NCBI GenBank assembly: GCA_023423335.1
Contig: JAFAFU010000021.1
Coordinates: 74,283-138,282 of the forward strand
Direction: 5' to 3'
Length of the DNA stretch: 64,000 nt
From: Bacillota bacterium
GTDB lineage: Bacteria > Bacillota > Clostridia > Lachnospirales > Lachnospiraceae
The position numbers were made by a program, and so were the translations under genes. Of this stretch, positions 1 through 8,403 are shown one piece after another. How positions within the stretch are numbered: position 1 is the first letter of the stretch; each line of letters begins with the position of its first letter. A model generated the notes under the pieces. It was given only the letters and a program-made list of their open reading frames with translations. It did not search any database and was not told the origin of the DNA.

Positions 1-1061
1 GTATATGCAAGTTCTTCGCCGGACGGGCCCCAACAGGTAATTGCATTTGAGGTATCCACCGCAATCTGGGTAGACTTTCCGGTTAACATGTCATAAAGGT
101 GCAGGCCGCCAACCATAGTGCCGTTTCCGTCCCCTTTCCTGTTGTAGGCAATCATCCGCTGATCAGGGGACCAGGATACTCCGCCAAGCTCGGCTCCTTC
201 GGCGATCGTTTTACCGTCTTTTCCATCCCTGTCACAAAGCAATAGAAGCTGTTTTGATCCGTTATCATTATACTGTAAAACCAACATCTGATTTTCATCC
301 GGAGCGGGATATATTCCAGACACATTCGTAAGACCCAGATTTACGGTTTCTCCGGTAGACAAATTCAGTGCCATCAGAGTATTATCATCCGCGGTATTGT
401 AGTAGAACGTATCTTTTATCTTTCTGATCACATATACCGCTTTTTGGTCCAGTTCCTCCAAGGCAGTAATTTTCCCATCGGTACCGGCATAATAGGCTCC
501 ATTCATATAACCTGCTCCGATCACAGTATCTTTATCCGCCCAGTTGGCACTGCCGACATTTCCCACTGTTTCGCTCATAATACCAAAGCTTTTCAGGTTC
601 TCCATATTAAGCACATAATAGGACGGATCACCCAGGCTGTTTCCGTAGTATAACAGGTTCTTCTTATCCGGGGAAAGCCTTGCACCTCCCAGGTTAAGTT
701 CTTCCTCCTCAGCTAGCAGCTTATATTCCTTGGTATTAAGATCAAACAGATACAGGCTTCTCGGATAGAGATCCGATAATTCTTCCAGACTCATTTTTTC
801 CAGAGACTCATTTTCCTTCGAGACAATCACCGTATCCGAATCCAGCCAATCAGAGATTTCCAGCTTCTCATAGGTGTCAATCCTGATTACGGAAATTTTA
901 GGCTCGTCAGCGTCACTGTCGGTATTATCATCAATAATTGTGATAGAACCTCCGGGCTCCTGTATGGTAACCTTATCTCCTTCGCTTTTTGCACTGCAGC
1001 CTGTTACAGTCATTAATAAAATTACTGTACCTATTACTTTTGTTATTTGTAATTTCTTCAT
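1..1061 (-). CDS. beta-propeller (TolB/PD40-like) lipoprotein, 3' end cut by window edge
   Basis: The reading frame opens at an ATG preceded by GGAGGTAAAT and stays open to the window edge, so the C terminus is missing (about 353 residues visible). The N terminus is a lipoprotein signal: a Lys-rich start, a hydrophobic stretch and a lipobox ending in Cys22 (TVTGC), so the protein should be anchored outside the membrane. The rest repeats blocks such as SPDKKNLLYYG and WSPDQRMIAYNRKGDG, typical of PD40/TolB beta-propeller blades. It lies directly downstream of a two-component system on the same strand and shares an upstream motif with it, so it may be a target or accessory sensor. The exact ligand is unknown. 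Confidence 0.8.
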   Translation of the reverse strand, partial: MKKLQITKVIGTVILLMTVTGCSAKSEGDKVTIQEPGGSITIIDDNTDSDADEPKISVIRIDTYEKLEISDWLDSDTVIVSKENESLEKMSLEELSDLYPRSLYLFDLNTKEYKLLAEEEELNLGGARLSPDKKNLLYYGNSLGDPSYYVLNMENLKSFGIMSETVGNVGSANWADKDTVIGAGYMNGAYYAGTDGKITALEELDQKAVYVIRKIKDTFYYNTADDNTLMALNLSTGETVNLGLTNVSGIYPAPDENQMLVLQYNDNGSKQLLLLCDRDGKDGKTIAEGAELGGVSWSPDQRMIAYNRKGDGNGTMVGGLHLYDMLTGKSTQIAVDTSNAITCWGPSGEELAY

Positions 1062-1074
1062 ATTTACCTCCATT

Positions 1075-1091
1075 ATGGCGCTTTGCGCCAT
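1075..1091 (-). promoter_or_regulatory. hairpin directly upstream of Shine-Dalgarno
   Basis: A perfect 7-bp stem with a 3-nt loop (ATGGCGC/GCGCCAT) ends only a few bases before the GGAGG of the lipoprotein at 1061. The same arrangement, with different stem sequence, is seen before the genes starting at 11731 (minus) and 62152 (plus). It could shield or expose the ribosome-binding site or stabilise the mRNA 5' end. Confidence 0.5.
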
Positions 1092-1118
1092 CACAAAATC
1101 TGATGAAGGAAGCCGCTT

Positions 1119-1165
1119 TGTGAAGATGCTTTTTCTTTCCGTGTGAAGATGCTTTTTCTTCACAC
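1119..1165. repeat. tandem 19-nt direct repeat, second copy folds as a hairpin
   Basis: The 19-mer TGTGAAGATGCTTTTTCTT occurs at 1119-1137 and again at 1142-1160. The second copy is flanked so that GTGTGAAG/CTTCACAC forms an 8-bp stem (1141-1165). It lies in the leader of the lipoprotein gene. A local duplication is the simplest explanation; a protein-binding role is possible. Confidence 0.6.
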
Positions 1166-1212
1166 TAAGCGCCTCCTCGATATATAGCTTATCAAGAATT
1201 TGTTTCCATAGA

Positions 1213-1248
1213 ATATACAATTATAGCTATCCTGTTAACAATTGTATC
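1213..1248. promoter_or_regulatory. candidate promoter/operator upstream of the lipoprotein gene
   Basis: The minus strand reads TTGTTA, 18 nt, TATATT, a plausible sigma-A promoter. Overlapping it is GATACAATTGTTAAC (1248-1234), which recurs with one mismatch (GATACGATTGTTAAC) upstream of the response regulator at 3628-3614. An inverted pair ATACAATT/AATTGTAT flanks it. This suggests co-control by the neighbouring OmpR-type regulator. The remaining 1249-1417 holds no gene; a 7-bp hairpin at 1351-1378 (CACGAAC/GTTCGTG) may end the kinase transcript. Confidence 0.4.
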
Positions 1249-1417
1249 GAAAATGTAAACATCATATTATGAATGTAATTCATATTCATGATCTTTTACT
1301 CCGCTCCTATATAGCAATCGAGCTTGCATATATTCATTACGTTATATTATATCCACGAACCTGCTGCGTGTTCGTGATATCCGCCCGCAGGGACGGCATA
1401 ACCGTACATTTACACTT

Positions 1418-2881
1418 TTATACTTTATTTATGACCTTCGGAAAGGTAATTCTGAAGCTGGTACCTTCCATGCCGGTATCAAGCAGCACAAGGGAACCGC
1501 CCATTAATTCCGCATGTTTTCTGGCAAGTGACAATCCTAACCCGGCCCCTCCATTCTCTCTTGCCCTGTTTTTATCGACCGTATAAAAAGGTTCAAACAC
1601 TTTAGAAATATGTTCCTGGGGAATACCGATTCCGGTGTCGGATATTTCAATATATACCTGATGACATGACACATAGGTTTTAACAAAAATGGTCCCGTTT
1701 GTTGTATTATATTTGATGGCATTATCCAAAAGGTTTATCAGTACGATAGTCAGGCTGTCCTTATCCCCTTCTATATAGGCTTCGTTCAGTTTTGCATTCA
1801 GTCCTATACCGAACTTATCCATCCTGCCTTTTAAGCTGCTTAATACCGACTCCATCACCTGCTTTACCGCCAGTTTTTCCAGCTTTAGTTCAAAATCATA
1901 TTTTTCCAGGGCGGACAATTGCAAAACCTTATCTACCATTTCATACAAACGTCCGGTTTCACTCTTAATATTGGTGATAGAAGTTTGTAAAAGCTTTTCA
2001 TCGTCCGGATACATTTCCAACAGGTCAATATACGCCTTAATTGAGGTTAAGGGAGTTTTAAATTCATGGGTTACGTTACCGATAAACTGCTTCTGCTGCT
2101 TATCAAGCAGGGATAATTTATCGACGGCAAGCTTAAGTTTATTCTGCTCGGCTTCCATACCCTGTATGGTTTCCATGATTTGCCCGCTCATTGCATGAAT
2201 TCCCCGGCTCAATCTGCCGATTTCATCCCTGCGCTTTAAGACGGCGGTTTCATAATGTCCTTCCCGTATCCGATCCACCATCTTGCCAAGCCTTATGATG
2301 CCGGTAGCAAAGGAGCTGTAATATATATTACCAAGCAAGAAGCTTAAAACAAATAACCCTGCCCCTATATAGATAAATAACTGTCTGATGTCGTTATAAA
2401 ATGCCTGGTGCTCCGACAAAGAATAATAAAATTGTACGACACCCACCGGCTCATTTCCTATTCTTATCGGGGTCAGGTAATACAGGGAATCTCCTTCCAT
2501 CAGATACGCAGTCTTGTTATTCAATGCATAGTCCAGGGTTTTCTTTATATTGTCCGGCTCCGCAGCCCTCACCTTTTTACTGACCGGTTCTCCCTGCCTG
2601 TCGTATAAAACCAGGGACAGACCGCTGATTAATTCCAATTGCTCTGCAAATTCCTGACCCTTTGCCGACAGAAAGGTCTGCGGCATCTTATTTTCTTCCG
2701 ATAAAATTCTCTGAATAAAATACGTATTTGCAGTCTTCGCCTGTCTGGCCAAATACTGTTCATATTGACTTTGCTGGTTATTTTTTATACCCCGTAATAC
2801 CAGCAGACTTAAGAAGAAAACCACCAGAAGCAGCAGGACAGCAAGAAACAGGCTGAATTTTATTTTTATACTAATTTTCAC
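1418..2881 (-). CDS. sensor histidine kinase (HAMP, HisKA, HATPase)
   Basis: A 487-residue membrane sensor kinase. The chosen GTG start is preceded by GGGAGGCCGCA; an upstream ATG at 2908 lacks such a site. Order: N-terminal membrane segment, extracytoplasmic sensing region of about 135 residues, second membrane segment, HAMP, HisKA with the phospho-acceptor motif VTHEFKTPLTS, and HATPase with NAIKYN, DTGIGIP and GGAGLGLSLAR boxes. It overlaps the end of the response regulator gene by 11 nt, so the two are translationally coupled. It likely senses an envelope signal and phosphorylates that regulator. The ligand cannot be told from the sequence. Confidence 0.93.
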   Translation of the reverse strand: MKISIKIKFSLFLAVLLLLVVFFLSLLVLRGIKNNQQSQYEQYLARQAKTANTYFIQRILSEENKMPQTFLSAKGQEFAEQLELISGLSLVLYDRQGEPVSKKVRAAEPDNIKKTLDYALNNKTAYLMEGDSLYYLTPIRIGNEPVGVVQFYYSLSEHQAFYNDIRQLFIYIGAGLFVLSFLLGNIYYSSFATGIIRLGKMVDRIREGHYETAVLKRRDEIGRLSRGIHAMSGQIMETIQGMEAEQNKLKLAVDKLSLLDKQQKQFIGNVTHEFKTPLTSIKAYIDLLEMYPDDEKLLQTSITNIKSETGRLYEMVDKVLQLSALEKYDFELKLEKLAVKQVMESVLSSLKGRMDKFGIGLNAKLNEAYIEGDKDSLTIVLINLLDNAIKYNTTNGTIFVKTYVSCHQVYIEISDTGIGIPQEHISKVFEPFYTVDKNRARENGGAGLGLSLARKHAELMGGSLVLLDTGMEGTSFRITFPKVINKV

Positions 2882-3566
2882 TGCGGCCTCCCAAGGCTTT
2901 ATAGCCAATCCCGTATACCGTCTGAATTACATCATCAAATTCCCCGCCAAGCTTCTTTCTGATCCGCTGGACATGAATATCCACCGTACGTGTTCCTCCG
3001 AAATAATTCATTCCCCATATCAGATCAAGAAGCTGCTCCCTCGTGTAAACCCGGTCGGGATTCGACAGGAAAAGAGCCAGCATATCATATTCTTTGGGTG
3101 TTAAATCCAATGGTCTGTCTCCTGCAAAAGCGGTCCGCTTACCCTTATGAAGTACGATTCCATCCAGGCTGACCTCTTCAGACTCCTGCTGCTTTGCTGC
3201 TTTTTGCATTCTGCGCAGCAGGGATTTTAAACGGGCCAGCAATTCCCGCATATCAAAAGGCTTTGTTATATAATCGTCCGCCCCCAGCTCCAGTCCCAGT
3301 ATTTTATTGACGATATCCTCCTTTGCCGTTACCATGATGACTCCCATCCGCCCCTTATCCTGAAGCTTCTTAAGGATTTCATATCCGTCCAAACCAGGAA
3401 GCATGACATCTAAAATAATGGCATCCGGATGAAACTGGGCCAGCTTTTTCATAGCGTCCTCTCCGTGATAAACAGCCTCTGCTGTATAGCCTTCCCTTTT
3501 CAGCGCATAAGTAATAGCGTCAGCTATCTTTTTCTCATCCTCTATCACCAGAATTTTTTCCATCAA
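2871..3566 (-). CDS. OmpR/PhoB-family response regulator
   Basis: A 231-residue two-domain regulator. The receiver domain (about 1-120) has the acidic pocket near the start (VIEDEKK), the phospho-acceptor in DAIILDVMLPGLDG and the conserved Lys in DDYITKPF. The C-terminal winged helix (about 135-228) has the family pattern LTPKEYDMLALF and RTVDIHVQRIRKKL. It is the first gene of the pair with the kinase at 1418-2881. A motif upstream of it recurs before the downstream lipoprotein, which suggests autoregulation. Confidence 0.95.
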   Translation of the reverse strand: MMEKILVIEDEKKIADAITYALKREGYTAEAVYHGEDAMKKLAQFHPDAIILDVMLPGLDGYEILKKLQDKGRMGVIMVTAKEDIVNKILGLELGADDYITKPFDMRELLARLKSLLRRMQKAAKQQESEEVSLDGIVLHKGKRTAFAGDRPLDLTPKEYDMLALFLSNPDRVYTREQLLDLIWGMNYFGGTRTVDIHVQRIRKKLGGEFDDVIQTVYGIGYKALGGRSEN

Positions 3567-3613
3567 TACACCACCATTTCTCTAATCACTCATAAACCAT
3601 ATCTTATTATTTA

Positions 3614-3645
3614 GTTAACAATCGTATCTTATTATAATTGTATAT
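3614..3645. promoter_or_regulatory. candidate operator upstream of response regulator
   Basis: GATACGATTGTTAAC (3628-3614, minus strand) matches 14 of 15 bases of the element before the lipoprotein gene. Adjacent AATCGTAT and AATTGTAT form a direct repeat with a 16-nt period, a layout often seen for OmpR-type dimers. No convincing -10/-35 pair could be fixed here. Confidence 0.35.
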
Positions 3646-3717
3646 CCTTGGGAAAATAGTTTCAACAAAAATAAATAAGCTTTTTCCGGATTTGCATCTG
3701 CGGTAAGAAAAGTATCG

Positions 3718-3754
3718 AAAAAGCGGGGTATCTTCGTTTGAAAATACACCCGCT
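3718..3754 (-). terminator. rho-independent terminator after the sigma/anti-sigma operon
   Basis: On the minus strand a stem of about 9-10 bp (AGCGGGTGTAT with ATACCCCGC, one bulge) is followed by TTTTT. It lies 26 nt past the anti-sigma stop codon. Confidence 0.7.
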
Positions 3755-3779
3755 GCTTTTCTAATGCTTATCATTCAGT

Positions 3780-4469
3780 TCAAGGCACCGGGTCATATAG
3801 CCCTTCCTCGATTACTGAGTAAGTTATATCTTTATCCCTGAAACGAATTGTGATGGTAAAATCCGTCTCAGGCAGCTCTTTAAATAAAGCCACATCTGTT
3901 GCACCATAACCGGTTGAATATTGGCTGCTGCTATACAGCCATGAGGATGGCTGTACTTCATATAGCTTTACTATTCGTCCTGTCACTGTTTTATGTCCGT
4001 CGTCAGTCATCCCATATACATCTTCGGTTACTGCTCTCAGCGCTTTACCTTTTGTATGGTTCAGCCGTATTACCCATTCTCTGTCCGTTTTAGGCGCATC
4101 CGGATCCAGTCTCTTATAAAAATTAATCATATCCAGACTTGTTATATAATCAACATCTGCCGACTTAACAGGCATTCCTATTGCAAATATCCAATATAAG
4201 AAACTTAAAATAATCAGGATCACTCCAAACCCTACAGCCACAATTTTTAAAACTTTTTTTATTGTTTTTCTCTTTATTTTAAGGAGAAAATTGATTTCCT
4301 CTTTTGAGGGAACCGGAGGCGGAGTGTCCATCGGTGTTAGCATTTGTTCATAAACTGACCTGCAATCGGAGCAGGTTTCCAAGTGACGGCCTATATCATT
4401 CCTGGTCTCTTCGCTAACCAGGCCGTCAATATAATTCGGTAAAAGATCCCTCACAATATAGCAATTCAT
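3780..4469 (-). CDS. zinc-finger anti-sigma factor, single-pass membrane protein
   Basis: This 229-residue protein opens with an anti-sigma zinc-finger helical domain: Cys3, then HLETCSDC (HxxxCxxC). A single membrane segment follows at about 75-97 (VAVGFGVILIILSFLYWIF), and the remaining 130 residues should be extracytoplasmic. It overlaps the preceding ECF sigma gene by ATGA, the usual arrangement for a sigma factor and its membrane-bound antagonist. The outer domain, which would sense the signal, matches nothing I recognise. Confidence 0.88.
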   Translation of the reverse strand: MNCYIVRDLLPNYIDGLVSEETRNDIGRHLETCSDCRSVYEQMLTPMDTPPPVPSKEEINFLLKIKRKTIKKVLKIVAVGFGVILIILSFLYWIFAIGMPVKSADVDYITSLDMINFYKRLDPDAPKTDREWVIRLNHTKGKALRAVTEDVYGMTDDGHKTVTGRIVKLYEVQPSSWLYSSSQYSTGYGATDVALFKELPETDFTITIRFRDKDITYSVIEEGLYDPVP

Positions 4470-4951
4470 GTTCGAAGCACCTCCATAATTTTTTGTTTCG
4501 CCCGGTAGAATGTTGTGCGGGCCCAGTTTTCATTTTTGCCGAGTATCTCACCAATTTCAGCAAATGAAAATTCACCGGTAAGGCGCATGTGGATTACTTC
4601 CCTCATAGGTTCGTTCAGAGAGTGAATGGCCTTATACAGGGATGTTTTATCATGTCTGAGCACAGTATAACTCTCCGGTGTTACCAGTGCAGGGATATCA
4701 TCCGTCAGTTCTATCGTTTGATGCCTGGCCCTTCTATTCAGCTCCTGATACCACAAATGTTTTGCTATCTGGCACAACCAAACCGACAGCTTGCAGGTTC
4801 CGTTATAATTTCCGATCGATCCCATGGCACGATAAAACGTTTCCTGTGTAAGTTCTTCCGATATACCGCCATCATGAGTAAGACTGAGCAAATATTTATA
4901 AACACTTTGTGCATATTCTTTATAAATCTGCTCTATGTCGTGACCATTCAC
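4466..4951 (-). CDS. ECF-type RNA polymerase sigma-70 factor
   Basis: A 161-residue sigma factor from the GTG at 4951, which has a near-perfect AAGGAGGTGAGAT site; an upstream ATG at 5011 does not. Region 2 includes ISEELTQETFYRAM and the region 4 helix-turn-helix includes FAEIGEILGKNENWARTTFYRAKQKI. Stop and anti-sigma start overlap by four bases. It would direct RNA polymerase to a small regulon, held inactive by the downstream membrane anti-sigma factor. Confidence 0.92.
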   Translation of the reverse strand: MNGHDIEQIYKEYAQSVYKYLLSLTHDGGISEELTQETFYRAMGSIGNYNGTCKLSVWLCQIAKHLWYQELNRRARHQTIELTDDIPALVTPESYTVLRHDKTSLYKAIHSLNEPMREVIHMRLTGEFSFAEIGEILGKNENWARTTFYRAKQKIMEVLRT

Positions 4952-4978
4952 TATCTCACCTCCTTGCCTCTGTTTATA

Positions 4979-5005
4979 TATCCGAAAAAACAGGCTTTCG
5001 TTACA
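4979..5005 (-). promoter_or_regulatory. candidate autoregulated ECF promoter
   Basis: Minus strand reads TGTAAC (5005-5000), a 15-nt spacer rich in T, then CGGATA (4984-4979), ending 28 nt before the sigma-factor start. AAC-containing -35 and CGNNT-like -10 boxes are typical of ECF promoters, so the operon probably activates itself. Confidence 0.5.
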
Positions 5006-5118
5006 ACCCATTGTAAAAAATTCAATCGAAAAATGCTATGCCGAAAAACCGCAAAGCTTTGAACGTTTTTATTCTTTTATCGTATCCGGATGCATTGGAA
5101 TTTTACAGAAAACAATTA

Positions 5119-6336
5119 TTATGTATTTACTATTACCGAATTGTAAATAGAGAGGTGCCGCTTAGCTATCTGATTCCATGTTGGCAGCTGCTCAAATGTA
5201 TGTATAGCATTTGCTTTAAGCCGGGCTCTTAAGCTATCGTCTTTAATCATGGACACGATTGCATTGGTAAGTTCCAGGGTATACTGTTCGTCATCAATTT
5301 CAAAGTGACCCTTTTTATTATCATAGTTTATTTCAACCAATATGGAGTTGTAATTTTCTTTGAGAATTTCAGACGGACCTCCAATTTTTGAGGCAACGAT
5401 CGGTAACCCATGTGATAATGCTTCGGCAATCGTTAACCCAAACGGTTCATAGATGGACGGATTTATGAATATTTGTGCGTTTTCATACAAACATGAAATA
5501 ATCTGTTTATCATAAACATTCTGAACTAATATTATTTTTTTTCCGCTTAACTTGAGGGAATTAATTCTATTTAAATATTCTTTCTCGATTACAGTCGAAT
5601 CAGCTGTTCCTGCACATATCACAAACTGTATATTGTAATCTATTCTTTCGATTGCATTCAAAAGATAAACCAAACCTTTTTGCCTGGTCAATCTCCCTAT
5701 GAATAAAGCATATGGAATTTGATTATCTATTTCCAATCCTAATTCAGATAACGTAAGGTTTGACTTTTGAGAATAATGGTCTGCACCATTATATATTACA
5801 TGTATTTTTTTCGAATTAATACCTAAACGGTTTGATAATGAGGTCTTTACCGAATTTGATACAGCGATAATCGCATCTGCTTCTAAATATGCCATCTTCT
5901 CAATCCAAGTAGAAAAGAAATATATATTCGCAACAACTTCTTGTTTCCATGGGCGTTCAATGTCAAGAGAATGACATGTAATAATCAGCGGCTTTCTTGA
6001 TAGTAATTTAAGGAGTACTCCAGGTAAAAGTGTCGACCAGGTATGGCAATGTATAAGATCAAAATTTCTATTCTTTGTAATTATATCCTTGCACCAATCC
6101 AGCATGCCTGACATAAACTCTGTTTCATTATTGAAATTATCAAGCAAATTATTCGGAATGGAGGTAACTGTTAATCTTTCTCCGCTAGTATAGCTTTTCT
6201 TTCCTCTATATATAACATCCATATGTAAAGCAGGACAGATCTCAAGTAAATGTTCCGTTAGATTTGCCAAATGTATTCCGGCGCCCCCATATACATAGGG
6301 AGGATATTCTTTTGTGATATAGAGGATTTTTTCCAT
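5119..6336 (-). CDS. GT4 glycosyltransferase, glycogen synthase/GlgM-like
   Basis: A 405-residue GT-B fold transferase. The N terminus KEYPPYVYGGAGIHLANL, the segment ITCHSLDIERPWKQEV and FSTWIEKMAYLEADAIIAVS closely follow the actinobacterial-type glycogen synthase/GlgM subfamily, which uses ADP- or UDP-glucose. The C-terminal donor site has EPFGLTIAE (E-x7-E) and GGPSEIL. Its ATG lies one base after the stop of the SEFIR-domain gene, so the two are translated together. The gene is visibly richer in A+T than the hydrogenase or LigD genes, which may indicate transfer. No other glycogen gene is in the window. Donor and acceptor are inferred only from family resemblance. Confidence 0.88.
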   Translation of the reverse strand: MEKILYITKEYPPYVYGGAGIHLANLTEHLLEICPALHMDVIYRGKKSYTSGERLTVTSIPNNLLDNFNNETEFMSGMLDWCKDIITKNRNFDLIHCHTWSTLLPGVLLKLLSRKPLIITCHSLDIERPWKQEVVANIYFFSTWIEKMAYLEADAIIAVSNSVKTSLSNRLGINSKKIHVIYNGADHYSQKSNLTLSELGLEIDNQIPYALFIGRLTRQKGLVYLLNAIERIDYNIQFVICAGTADSTVIEKEYLNRINSLKLSGKKIILVQNVYDKQIISCLYENAQIFINPSIYEPFGLTIAEALSHGLPIVASKIGGPSEILKENYNSILVEINYDNKKGHFEIDDEQYTLELTNAIVSMIKDDSLRARLKANAIHTFEQLPTWNQIAKRHLSIYNSVIVNT

Positions 6337-6337
6337 A

Positions 6338-7309
6338 TCAAACCGGTTCCTTCTGTCTATGGATATTATGGTGATAATAGTTATTTAAAAACGGATGAAG
6401 GGTATCCTTCGTTTCATAAATATGATATTCCGGAAGAATAAACCATACGAACGCATCATGTGATCCTTTTGATACACTTGGATATCTGCCTCTTACTGTC
6501 TCGTAATAGGGTTTTTCCGCATAAAGCGTTCTAAGCGCGTCAACCAGTTCATCTATATGCTCCGGAGCGCATTTTGCAAAACACTTGAATTGGAAGCCTA
6601 TACTCCTATAGGTAGATATCGTTGCAGTATATATGTTGGCTTTATCCGGTGAAGATTTCATTTCTATCTGTTTATTGACCGGCATTTTATCTTTCTCCGA
6701 AAGCCATTCATCCATTCCGTCTTTTACATGCAACACGAAATAATCAACAGCAAATTCCACCTTAGGGACTACGATAGAAATATTAACATTTACCGTATCG
6801 TAAGCCCTACCCGGTTCGGCAGGATCAGAATTGATTTTTACAGGGACAGGCTTGGTTTTAACAGGGTTAACTTCCGGAAAAACATATTTTTGAGTGCTGT
6901 TTAATTTATGCAGCAGATCCGTATTATCGGCTATTTTACCATTGCAATATATAATATTTCTACCTTTCAGGAAATCAGGTACTACTTTATCCAGATCATT
7001 GCTAAAGGTAACTAATATGTACTTATTTTTGTTATGTGAAATATCATTTATAATATAGCGATATTCTTCACTGAGGCCTCCACGAAATGTGTCTGCTTTT
7101 TCTTTATATCTTTCCGATAAGACAACGATTACTTTTTCTGCCTGCCTAAGACAAGTAGCCATCATTTCCGCGAAATTAATCGCTGATTCCTCTTGCATTT
7201 TCATTACGTCGCATAATGCATCGTAACCATTTATTCTCAGGTCAGCCACTAACTGTAAAACCTTCTCATCCGGCTTATCATTAAGCCAGGAATAAACTAC
7301 AAATATCAT
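6338..7309 (-). CDS. SEFIR (TIR-like) domain protein
   Basis: A 323-residue protein with no signal peptide or membrane segment. Residues 1-130 match the SEFIR/TIR-like fold: FVVYSW at the N terminus, the helix EKVLQLVADLRINGYDALCD, then CLRQAEKVIVVLSERYKEKA and a C-terminal strand KYILVTFSN. A Pro/Lys-rich linker (about 145-172) leads to a second region (about 175-240) ending in IGFQFKCFAK that loosely resembles a starch-binding beta sandwich, and a Tyr/His-rich tail. Bacterial SEFIR proteins are known as anti-phage NAD-degrading effectors. Here the gene is directly followed by a glycosyltransferase (one-base gap). The SEFIR call is good; function and the second domain are inference. Confidence 0.8.
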   Translation of the reverse strand: MIFVVYSWLNDKPDEKVLQLVADLRINGYDALCDVMKMQEESAINFAEMMATCLRQAEKVIVVLSERYKEKADTFRGGLSEEYRYIINDISHNKNKYILVTFSNDLDKVVPDFLKGRNIIYCNGKIADNTDLLHKLNSTQKYVFPEVNPVKTKPVPVKINSDPAEPGRAYDTVNVNISIVVPKVEFAVDYFVLHVKDGMDEWLSEKDKMPVNKQIEMKSSPDKANIYTATISTYRSIGFQFKCFAKCAPEHIDELVDALRTLYAEKPYYETVRGRYPSVSKGSHDAFVWFILPEYHIYETKDTLHPFLNNYYHHNIHRQKEPV

Positions 7310-7640
7310 AAATTCTCCCCATGCTAAATTTTATTTTATTCACAAGTATATTACTTTTATATGAAACTAATTTCGAGCCATAACGATAAGCAGCATCCGC
7401 TTCGCATCATAAATATTAAATAGAAAGGTCAAAATAAAATTAACATATTCTCCCTCTTGTGTCAATATAGCTTCTATTATAGCTTCTACAGTAAAACACT
7501 TTCATTATAAATGGCTGTTTTCGCAAACCAAATTTTCTCAACTCAATCAAATACTTGGCGCCGGAAAAATGCACGTGCTTTTTTGTCCAACATTATTTTA
7601 ACATAAATTTCAAAAAAACGCCAACGTACCTTAAGCATTC
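7310..7640. other. AT-rich intergenic region upstream of the SEFIR gene
   Basis: No open frame or RNA gene is evident. On the minus strand a GGGGAGAATTT site precedes the SEFIR ATG. Candidate -35 boxes (TTGACA near 7467, TTGACC near 7432) lack a well-spaced -10, so no promoter is assigned. GAAGCTATA is directly repeated near 7470-7490. GGCGCC and GCACGTGC palindromes lie near 7560-7580. Confidence 0.4.
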
Positions 7641-7668
7641 AAAAAAGGCCATCTCCATCGAGATGACC
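7641..7668 (-). terminator. rho-independent terminator of the cytidylate-kinase-like gene
   Basis: The minus strand has a 9-bp stem with one G-U pair (GGTCATCTC/GAGATGGCC), a 4-nt loop and six T. It starts 17 nt after the stop codon. Confidence 0.9.
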
Positions 7669-7684
7669 CGCATGATTCTCATAT

Positions 7685-8281
7685 TCAGGACAGGAATGTG
7701 TTTTTTACAATATCCGCCAGAATTTTAGCAGTTCGATTGATACCGAAACGGCTGCTGTCAATCATAATGTCATAACCGTCATAGGCATTATCCACTTCCG
7801 GACAATAACGGTACCGGTAATTCTCTCTGGCTTTGTCCACATCCTTTATCATTTTCTTCGCAACTTTGAGATCCATTTGCAGGACATCAGTACAGTTTTT
7901 TAATCTGCTCTCATAGGGCGAATAGACAAAGATATTCAGACAACGGACATAATCTCTCAGTACACTGCCAGCACACCGGCCGACAATAATACATGACTCT
8001 TTTTTGGCAATATCACGTATAATATTAGTCTGAACATTAAAAATCTCATCCTGTATATTTGCAATCCCCATACCCAAAGGATACTTTCTCCGGAAGAAAA
8101 TCGAATTGGAATTTTCTTCTTCATTGCTAATGACAGGAAGGGGCTGACCCATCCGCTTTGCTGTTGCTTCAACGATATCTCTGTCATAAAATTCAATCTG
8201 TAATTCTTCTGACATCTTTTGAGCGATTGAACGGCCAAAACTGGCAAATTGCCTGGAAATTGTAACAACATAGTTTTCCAT
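7685..8281 (-). CDS. cytidylate kinase-like (AAA_26) protein
   Basis: A 198-residue protein starting at the ATG preceded by GGGAGGATTTTT; an upstream in-frame start at 8311 has no ribosome-binding site. It belongs to the cytidylate-kinase-like family common in Lachnospiraceae: N-terminal VVTISRQFASFGRSIA, then FYDRDIVEATAKRMG, CIIVGRCAGSVL and a C-terminal YDIMIDSSRFG. The usual Gly-rich P-loop (RQFGSGG) is degenerate here (SRQFASFGR), so nucleotide kinase activity is doubtful. It has its own promoter and terminator and stands alone. Confidence 0.75.
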   Translation of the reverse strand: MENYVVTISRQFASFGRSIAQKMSEELQIEFYDRDIVEATAKRMGQPLPVISNEEENSNSIFFRRKYPLGMGIANIQDEIFNVQTNIIRDIAKKESCIIVGRCAGSVLRDYVRCLNIFVYSPYESRLKNCTDVLQMDLKVAKKMIKDVDKARENYRYRYCPEVDNAYDGYDIMIDSSRFGINRTAKILADIVKNTFLS

Positions 8282-8325
8282 AAAAATCCTCCCTACTGCC
8301 GATGCCTGCAAATCCCGGCATCAGC

Positions 8326-8359
8326 ACAATATTTGCAGAGTGAATTGTTTACAATTCAC
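8326..8359 (-). promoter_or_regulatory. promoter overlapped by a 20-bp palindrome
   Basis: TTGTAA (8354-8349), a 17-nt spacer and TATTGT (8331-8326) precede the gene at 8281. The -35 lies inside GTGAATTGTTTACAATTCAC (8340-8359), two 9-bp arms around TT, a likely repressor operator. An imperfect hairpin (GATGCC/GGCATC) lies between promoter and start codon. Confidence 0.55.
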
Positions 8360-8403
8360 TTGAAACAGACCCCTGTTCTTTCTTCTCCTATAAAATAATC
8401 TTC

